Below are positions 56,761 through 64,000 of a stretch of 64,000 bases of DNA, one piece after another; position 1 is the stretch's first letter; every line of letters begins with the position of its first letter. The stretch comes from Manis javanica. Lineage: Eukaryota; Chordata; Mammalia; Pholidota; Manidae. A model generated the notes under the pieces. The model worked only from the letters and a program-made list of their open reading frames with translations, was not told where the DNA came from and did not search any database. The stretch covers positions 45,087,629 to 45,151,628 of the forward strand of contig NC_133165.1 in NCBI RefSeq assembly GCF_040802235.1. Reading direction: 5' to 3'. A program made the translations under genes and the position numbers.

Positions 56761-57279
56761 TTTTCTAGTTCATAGCCTTTCCCTACCAGGTTTCCCCCAC
56801 ACCACATAGAAGAGGGTGCCTTTGGGCCATTTACAGAAAGGTGCCCCTTAGGTGCAGAGGAATTGCAGAAAGGCCCCTCCTCTGGGCAGAAGCAGCTGGT
56901 GCCACAGCTTTTGGCTTTTGGACTAAGCCTCGATTGAAATGCAACCACATCTGTCCCTGTCACTAGCAGCTCTGTGCAAGACATAAAATGCACCAGCACC
57001 CACCTAGCAGGCAAGATGGTGCCCAGGTGATCTTAGGTGGTCCCTCAGTGCTCTCTCTGAGATAGTACCACCACAAAAAAGGCATCCTTCTGTTCTCCTT
57101 CAGGCCATTTGATTCCACCAGGAGAGAGTCTCAGGTCAGGTGTAGGCCTGTAACACCTCTCAATTCTGTGTGCCTGTCTCTGCCACTCTCTCTCATGCAT
57201 ACACACAAAACAAGCCCCTTAGACCCAGAGCCTTTGCCTTGATTACGCAACAATATATAGGTGGCATTTATTAACATAA
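56761..57279. other. No recognised feature
   Basis: A minus-strand frame (56757-57014) has no domain. Nothing supported. Confidence 0.4.
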
Positions 57280-58460
57280 TTTAATATTGAATTTTTTATT
57301 ATGGTAAAATTCACAAAATATTCATGACTTCAACAATTTTGAGGCATACAATTCAGGGACATCTTGTACATTTACAGTGATGTGCAACCATCACCACTAT
57401 CTAGTTCCAAAACACTTTCATCTCCCCAAAGAAAATCGTGTCATTCCCCATCTTTCCTCCCTCTAGCCCCAGTAACCACAAATCTGGATTCACCTTCATA
57501 TAAATGTAATCATAAAATATGCAGCCTTCTCTATCTGGTTTCTTTCCTTTAGCATAACATTTCCAAGGTTCCTCCATGTCTTAGCATGTGTCAGTATGAC
57601 ATTTCTTTTTATGGCTGAATCATATTCCATAATCTAGAAACACACCACATTGTGTTTATCCATTCATTAGTTAAGGGACATTTGAGTTGTTTTTACTTTT
57701 TGGCTATTATGAATAGTGCTGCCCTGAGCATTTGTGTTCAAGTATTTGTGTGGATATGTTTTCATTTCTCTTGGGTAGACACCTGGAATTGCTGGGTCAT
57801 ATGGTAATTGTATGTCTAACTTCTTGAGGAATCACTCAACCGCTGTCCACTGTGCCTGTACCATTTTACATTCCTATCAGTAATGTATGAGGGTTCCAAT
57901 TTCTCCACATCCTCAACTACACTGGTTATTTTCATAGTTTTTAAAGTTGTTATTATTATAACTGTCCTTGTGGGTGCAGAGTGGTATCTCATTGTGGTTT
58001 TGATTCTGCATTTCCCTGATAAGCATCTTTTCATTTGCTTATTGGCCATCTGTATATCTTCTTTGGAGAAATGTCCATTCAAGTTCTTTGCCCATTTTTA
58101 AATTGGATTGTCTTTATTGTTGAATATAATACCTTTATATAGTTTAGATATTAAGTCCCTTATTACATATGTGATTTGCTAATGTTTGCTCCCATTCTGT
58201 GGGTTGTCTTCACTTTCTTGATAGTTTCCTTTGATATATAAATTTTTTTTAATTTTGATGAGGTCCAATTTACCTATTTTTTCTTTTTTTGCTTGTACTT
58301 TTGTATTATATCTAAGAAACCATGCCCACATCCAAGGTCATGAAGATGTACCCCTATGTTTTCTTCTAAAAGTTTTAGAGTTTCAGGTCTTAAATTTAGA
58401 CCTTTGAACCATTTTGAGTTAGTTTTGCATTGTATTTATTTTTATACTTTTAACAAGAAA
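57280..58460 (-). mobile_element. Old L1 3' end with ORF2 C-terminus, antisense
   Basis: The 3' UTR at left ('atgtgcaaccatcaccacta') is followed by ORF2 on the minus strand, with 58082-57816 reading [40 protein letters not shown]. This matches the C-terminal wording of the younger L1s (FSKEEIQ, KTTMRYH). An old, decayed, 5'-truncated copy. Confidence 0.85.
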
Positions 58461-58699
58461 TTTTCTATTTATTATTCTGACATTGAGTTTCCTCCTCAGA
58501 TATGCTTCTTGCAGTTAAGAAAAATAAATCAAATTGATGAAAAATATCAAATAAATAACAGTACAGAGGGTGCCCAGATGTGGCAAAGATGGTGAGTAAA
58601 ACTTAGGATCCTGCAGTCAGACCATGATAAAGATAAGGGCGGTTATCCAGGGGAAGCTGCAGTCAGGAAGGAAAGGTAGGACTTGGCTGGATTTTGAAG

Positions 58700-58910
58700 A
58701 AGGAAGCCCAAGACATGAAGTCAGAAAATCCAAACCCCCAGATGCCAATTTCTCACAGTTGCTCTGTGACTGCAACATGCTATCTGACCTATCTGAAGTC
58801 CTGTTCCCTTATGAGTAAAAAAGAGGAGGATAACACCAGCCTCTCAGAGGTCTCAAGACAACCAAATGCCTTGAATCACATGAAAGTATAAGTTGTAAAA
58901 TGCTTCATCA
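58700..58910 (+). repeat. MIR SINE
   Basis: 'agtcagaaaatccaaacccc', 'tctgtgactgcaacatgcta', 'gaagtcctgttcccttatga' and 'aaaatgcttcatcagtgtga' in MIR order. Confidence 0.65.
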
Positions 58911-58931
58911 GTGTGAGTATCAGAGCCTAGA

Positions 58932-58988
58932 CTTACGTTGGCTGGCAGGTGAACTTCAGAGTCCTGTTCACATGCCAGCCAACATAAT
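58932..58988. other. Strong hairpin (18-bp stem, 11-nt loop)
   Basis: GTTGGCTGGCAGGTGAAC (58937-58954) pairs with GTTCACATGCCAGCCAAC (58966-58983), with one mismatch in 18. Outside that, after one mismatch, three further pairs (tta/taa) can form. The size (about 57 nt) is in the range of a microRNA precursor or a tiny palindromic transposon relic. I do not recognise it as a known microRNA. Confidence 0.7.
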
Positions 58989-59749
58989 TGCCCAAGAGGA
59001 GAGGAGGAGGGGAAGCATTCTAGAGGAACAGGAGTGAGTCAGGGCTTGGTGAGAGGCCCAGAATTTGGACAGTCCTGACTGTGTTGGGGAGGGTTGGGTG
59101 GAAGAGCTTGGTGCTGCATGGCAGCAGGTACTACCTAGGAGAGCACTGTGCAGGGAGGCAGAAAGGCTGCTTGCAGTTGGGGCCAGGCCCTGGAGTGGGG
59201 AGTTGGATGGCACTGTTCTACAGGCACAATTCTAGGTTCCTTGGGTATGCCAGGGTAGAATCAGGCTTCAAGTGTTTGGAGAGCTTACCGTATTAAGTAT
59301 TTAAACTGTGTGTGGCAATATCATCTCTCCATCTGTCTTCAATCTCCTTTCCCATGCTGAGGCCACAACAGAGCTGTGTCCCCAGGGATGATGGGGATCT
59401 CTCCAAAAGGCTAGCCTATGGGTCACATATGAGTAAGAAATCAGCTAAATTTGATTTAACATGACTTGGGTCAATACAAACCTGAAAAGGAAATCAGTAT
59501 GTTTTAAACCCAGGATTAACTTCATCCTCTAAATATTTACCATTTAAAAAGCTTTTTTTTTAAAACTTGGAAATCATTAAGCAGAACAAAAGTTTACAAA
59601 GTTGTCTTCCTTTTTCCCCAGATCCTCAGACCTTCTTCCCAGAAGCAACTATTGCTTCCAGGCACTTACATATCCTCTCCAAAACAGTCAAGATTTACAT
59701 AAAAGTTATTCATGGAGCCAGACACCTATGGTTGGAGAACCTCTGATCT
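58989..59749. other. No recognised feature
   Basis: Overlapping frames on both strands (59081-59296 plus, 58968-59213 minus) without domains. Confidence 0.4.
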
Positions 59750-59830
59750 GACCCTGTCATTTTTCAGATGAGTTAACTGAGGCCCAGCAGTTAGTGACTT
59801 ATTTCAGATCACTCCATAATGCAAATATTT
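59750..59830 (-). repeat. MIR fragment, antisense
   Basis: 'catttttcagatgagttaac' and 'tgaggcccagcagttagtga' are antisense MIR core words. Confidence 0.6.
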
Positions 59831-61074
59831 GCTTACAAAACAGTAACTTAACATGTAAATTTGTTTTATTTATTCAATTATAAATACAGTTTTCTATAGC
59901 TTAATCAAAGTTATTTTGACTTTTCAAAAATATGAAAGTTCTGAAACTTCCAAAGTAATGAAAAAAAAAACCCCAACTCTCTATTGATAATGAGGATGGA
60001 GGATGGTGGAGGCGTTCTGAGGGTGAACACAATGGTGCTTTTGGGAAGACCTTGTTATCAGATGGGAGGGGAGAAGTGAAGGGGGTTGGAGTCAGGGGGA
60101 CCCTTCAGAAAGTTATAGCAGCAGTGTAGGAATTAGAAGCAGGGGCTACTGCAGCCTGGAGCAGGGGGCTGGAACTGGTGGGCAGACTCAGCAGAGGTGC
60201 CATGGGCCTGAGGACCTACTGACTAGGGACATGCAGAGGAGGGCACTGCCCAGGCCATTGGGAACAGGATGTCTAGGTATCACATCAGGAAATGGAGCAG
60301 CTGAGTCTGGGTTGAGTGTGAAGTGGACAATCTTGTTAAGCAAATGGAGAGAAAGTGCAAGCCCTCAAGGACAGGGGCAGGGCTGGGCAGCTAACATCTA
60401 AGGATTTTGGAACTGACCACATCAGAGTAGGAGATTTTTGAGGATGGAAACATAAAGGACTTGTTTCTGAGCCTGAAGGAACACAGTGGCTAGGAGGCAC
60501 CAGAAGGGTAGGACTTGATAAGAAAATACTCAGGCAGCCCCTGCAGGTTCTGGAGCAGAGCAGCTGATCCTGGAATCCCACTCTCAGAGGTGGAAGGGAC
60601 CTCTCAGTCCTTGGACCCAGCTCTTGTCCCACATTTGAGAACTATTCCTGAAAAGTTGGCCACATACACCCTGTGGGCATACACACCTCAGAGAAGAAGG
60701 CCCCATCCTTTCCTGGCAGCAGCACATTGCCCCCTCCCCTACCTGTGGTTACACAGCTATCCTGGTGGAAAGGCACCTTGGGTGGTGAGGTGAGGTACCT
60801 TCTCAGGCTCACCTTCCCAGCCTTCACATCCCACCCTGAGAGTGTTCCCATCCATGGGTCAGAGGGTTGGAGCATCTGGTCACGGCCCCAAGTCCTCCCA
60901 GGCTACACACCCCTTGAGTGTCTCAGAATGCAGTTTCCAGACTTCTGGCTCTCTTGAGCACCAGGCTAAGGACCATGTACTCTGATGAGTGAGAGTGAGG
61001 CAGACCTGGCTAGAGCTGGTCAGCTCTGAATTACTGAATTAATCACATTTATTCCTCCTGCCCTTGGGAACCAA
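59831..61074. other. No firm feature; GC-richer interval
   Basis: 60560-60640 holds words like an antisense MIR-family repeat ('aggtggaagggacctctcag'). Open frames near 60515-60957 are incidental. No exon is supported. Confidence 0.4.
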
Positions 61075-61200
61075 GGCTCATCCCCTTTCCAAAGAAGAGG
61101 AAGCTGAATCTTCAAGAGGCAAAGTGAGTTGCCCCAAATCACACCAGACAGTGAGGATGGAGCAGGGTTTGGACTAGGGTCTACCTCCAGGACCTCACTG
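61075..61200 (-). repeat. MIR fragment, antisense
   Basis: 'aagaagaggaagctgaatct', 'agtgagttgccccaaatcac' and 'ggagcagggtttggactag' are antisense MIR words. Confidence 0.65.
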
Positions 61201-61554
61201 CTCTCTCAGCAACCTGGGCCCTCAGGCCCAAGGGCGTGCATTAAAAGATCATTTGGGAGGCTGGTGAGCTGGTACCAACAAGAGCACGGTGATGGTTGTC
61301 CAGGAAAGGCATGGCAGTAGAGGGGTGGGTCATCTTCATCCTGTCAGAAGGGGCTCCTTCATGGCCTCTGTTGCCTACATAGTATACTGTGCCTCCCTAG
61401 GAGCAGGACATGCAAACTCTTCCAGGGAATGGTGTGGCCCATACAGGAGTGCCCCCACCTCCACCTGGTTCCTCTCTTTAGGTCCTGGAGCAAGATGGCA
61501 GGGCTGAAAGGCTTATCCTGTGGTCCCAGGCACACACGAGCCGATCTGAGAATT
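61201..61554. other. No recognised feature
   Basis: Overlapping frames at 61289-61507 (plus) and 61359-61571 (minus) carry no domain. Confidence 0.4.
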
Positions 61555-61770
61555 GTGTGGTTAGGAGCCATGGTGGCTCTGAAGTCAATACTCCTGGGTT
61601 TGAATCCAGCTCTGTCACTAGTAAGCGGTATACAAGTGACTACCCTTGGGACGATAGTAGTATCGGCTTCATGAGTTGTTGTGAAGGGTCATGGAATTAC
61701 TACATGCAAACCCTTGGAAGAGTGCCTGGCACATAGTAAATAACTCAACAAATGTAATTATGTCAGACAA
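61555..61770 (+). repeat. MIR SINE
   Basis: 'ctgggtttgaatccagctct', 'agtgcctggcacatagtaaa' and intermediate words appear in MIR order. Confidence 0.78.
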
Positions 61771-62263
61771 CATCATCCTCATATTTATTTATTGCTCTGA
61801 ACCTGAGGGACATAGACCAAAGGGTACAGAATCAACACCTACAGTTAGATGGGTATTGGAGCATCAACAGGGAAAGATAATTGATATACCGAAACCACCT
61901 CTCAGTTTTATGGCTGGGGACATAAGAATGGTAGGGACTGTGACAATCAGAAAGCCAGTGCCCCTCTAAAAAAGGAAGCTACTGCCCAGCCAGGTGCTGC
62001 CAAGTGAAAATTTGGCAACATAACATTGCCACATCTTTGGATTTTCTAAAGAGGTGGAAAAGTTTGGACTTACATATGAAATGTACTGATTTTTAAATGT
62101 GGCAATTAATTCAGTTTAAAAACAAATACTGTGTAGGCCACTCTTCTGAGTCTCCATGGTGCAGCTGTCCTGTACACTCACTGCTCCAAGGCCAGGTCAG
62201 GCCTCCATAGCCCTTCAAGGGAGGAGACAGTAGTGAAGGCGGGATATATTCCCAAGCCTCTCA
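61771..62263. other. No recognised feature
   Basis: Nothing supported; the frame 61691-61969 starts in the MIR. Confidence 0.4.
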
Positions 62264-62641
62264 AATCCCAAGCTGGCCTACTTCTCACCCAGTTCTCTGA
62301 GTGAGGGGTGGGAGAGTGTCTGTGAAAGAGTGTGGTTATGCTGCGGGAGCCCTGCAGTGGGGATTCTGCCCAACGTTACGCCATCTGTCCAGTCTGGAGA
62401 TTGATTCAGAAACACTAAAGAGGCAGGAAAGTGACTTCATTCCACCGATTGATTAATCCCAAGCTGGCCTTCTTCTCACCCAGTTCTCTGAGTGAGGGGT
62501 GGGAGAGTGTCTGTGAAAGAGTGTGGTTATGCTGCGGGAGCCCTGCAGTGGGGATTCTGCCCAACGTTACGCCATCTGTCCAGTCTGGAGATTGATTCAG
62601 AAACACTAAAGAGGCGGGAAAGTGACTTCATTCCACCGATT
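62264..62641 (+). repeat. Tandem duplication, 187-bp unit
   Basis: 62264-62450 recurs at 62455-62641 with only two visible changes (ctactt/cttctt and ggcagg/ggcggg); the spacer is GATT. Near-identity shows it arose recently compared with the MIR and L2 copies around it. Confidence 0.97.
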
Positions 62642-62870
62642 GGGTCAATTGAGCACCTATTACACGCCAGCCACTGTTTTAGGCACTGGGGAGACAGCAG
62701 TGAGTTTGAGAGGCCAAGCCCCTACTTGGGTGGAACTGATGTTAACCCATGTGCATGCATACAGGTTGGGAGGGGGAGGTGCAGGTAGAGATAGATGGTA
62801 AACCTGCAAAAGTTCTGATACGTGCTGTGAGAAACAGAGCAGGCAAGGACCAAGGAGGGGCAAAGGCCCT
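62642..62870 (-). repeat. L2 3' end, antisense
   Basis: 'attgagcacctattacacgc', 'gttttaggcactggggagac' and 'cttgggtggaactgatgtta' are the reverse complement of L2's terminal segment. Confidence 0.7.
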
Positions 62871-63284
62871 GAACTGAGAGTGGTGTCAAAGGGAGCCCAG
62901 GATAAGACGGAGATGTGCCTGGCTAGGAAGATGGGTGGAGACAACGTTGAGAAGTAAGCAAAAGCAGGGCCCATGAGGCCCTCTTTTCCTGGTGGACACA
63001 CTCTCTGAACCCCAGAGGCAGGCCCAGAGGAGCTGCATTATCCTGAACAATTTCTGACATATGGTTTGCTCCCCCCTCCCCATCTCTGGACAGATAACCT
63101 TTTCACATTCTCCTGTAATTCCTTTGTGTCTATAATACACACACACACTACCAAACTTCTTGAGTTCTTGAGGATAGAAAGCCTTGATTCTTTTTCAATT
63201 CTGAGCTCCCCCTACCTCTATGTTCTCCCCAGGGCCCTGAAATAATAGGCTTCAATATGAAAATGTGTTCAATTGAAATAATGA
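62871..63284. other. No recognised feature; short (AC)n at 63138-63148
   Basis: Contains 'acacacacac' only. The minus-strand frames are incidental. Confidence 0.4.
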
Positions 63285-63435
63285 CATGGCTTTAAGCATG
63301 TTACTTCAGTTTCCTCTCCTGTAAAAGGGGGATAATCACAGATTGTGATAAGGAAATGAGATAAAGGCTAAAAAATGCAAAGTCCAGATAACCTGGGCCG
63401 TGATAGGTCACTGGTGTTCCTGCTATGAGCTGGGA
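63285..63435 (+). repeat. MIR SINE
   Basis: 'agcatgttacttcagtttcc' and 'tcctgtaaaagggggataat' are MIR core words. Confidence 0.7.
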
Positions 63436-64000
63436 GCCCCCTGAGCTACTGTGAAAGGCTCTTTCCCTCCTTGATCAGGGAACCTCCTATTGACTCTGCT
63501 CAGGCCACCAGAGGAGCCTCAGTTTCCTCCTCTGAGGGGAATTCATGGAGAAAGAGGAGCCTTACACCTGTCCTGGTAACCGGGGGGCAGACGCAGCCAC
63601 AAATCCCTTCTGGCTGCGTGTCCCCTCAGCCCAAACTCTTGTTGCCATGACTTATTTCAGTTAAGCCATTTTTAGCCTGTAGAATGTTCCCTCTCTTGGT
63701 CCACCTTGCCAGCCCCTGCTCCCACCCCACAACCCAGGTTTCGGAGCCCTATCCCCACGTTGGAGTCCCAACAAAGGCAGGCCCCAGGGGACCAGCAGCC
63801 ACCAAATCCGAGATAGGGCTTTCCAGAAGCAGCTGGCAGAGCCCCTGGGAGATGGAAAGTGCCCAGGAATCCGGAGACCTTCGCTGGCTTCTGGGCTCCC
63901 CCGAGAACCTGCTTCCACTGGAGACAGAGAGCAGGGTGCCATCTCAGCCACCTCGCTGTTCCCCTATCCTCTTTTTTTCCCAGGCTGTGGAAGGCAAAGG
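63436..64000. other. GC-richer unique sequence, no recognised feature
   Basis: No repeat word is recognised. The frame 63661-63951 (minus) lacks a domain. Low-copy, GC-richer DNA at the window edge could belong to a gene or regulatory element that continues outside. Confidence 0.4.

Overview
This is a stretch of placental-mammal nuclear DNA. It carries LINE-1 (L1) retrotransposons of several ages, old MIR and L2 repeats, one DNA-transposon remnant, ERV-type LTRs, a U6 pseudogene and two CpG-rich promoter-like islands. There are no prokaryotic operons, no CRISPR arrays, and no protein-coding host exon that I could recognise. No Alu, rodent B1/B2, ruminant or carnivore-type tRNA SINE was seen. 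The young L1s have a GGAGCCAAGATGGCGGC-type 5' end, which I associate with Laurasiatheria. With the absence of young SINEs this fits a pangolin or other Ferae-like lineage, but the species call is an inference.

Layout: 0-2.26 kb holds old L2/L1-like sequence. 2.27-6.33 kb is an antisense L1 with both ends and a perfect 12-bp target-site duplication (TSD), but a large internal deletion. 6.3-9.7 kb holds MIR, old L1 pieces and a mammal-wide repeat. 9.7-41.1 kb is a retrotransposon pile-up. Two L1 5' ends lie head to tail (9.7 and 10.9 kb). An old L1 (ORF2 pieces between 16.45 and 33.28 kb) has been split by a U6 pseudogene, a 5'-truncated L1, a full-length L1 and a 591-bp solo LTR. The full-length L1 (19.35-31.98 kb) is itself split by an antisense L1 and by a 5.45-kb L1/ERV chimera bounded by a perfect 12-bp TSD. 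Further truncated L1s follow at 34.0-35.1 kb and 35.9-41.1 kb, the latter split by an antisense L1.

41-64 kb is quieter unique-type sequence with L2, MIR, a Tigger-like element, an LTR and old L1 ends. CpG islands lie near 44.2-44.7 kb and 51.4-51.95 kb. There are also a processed-transcript-like insertion beside a short telomere-like repeat (48.26 kb), a strong hairpin (58.93 kb) and a recent 187-bp tandem duplication (62.26 kb).

No L1 copy here is intact: all ORF1/ORF2 reading frames are broken. The most unusual structures are the L1/ERV chimeric insertion, a 303-bp inverted copy (302/303 identical) pasted into a neighbouring L1, and a U6 pseudogene and an L1 sharing one insertion site.
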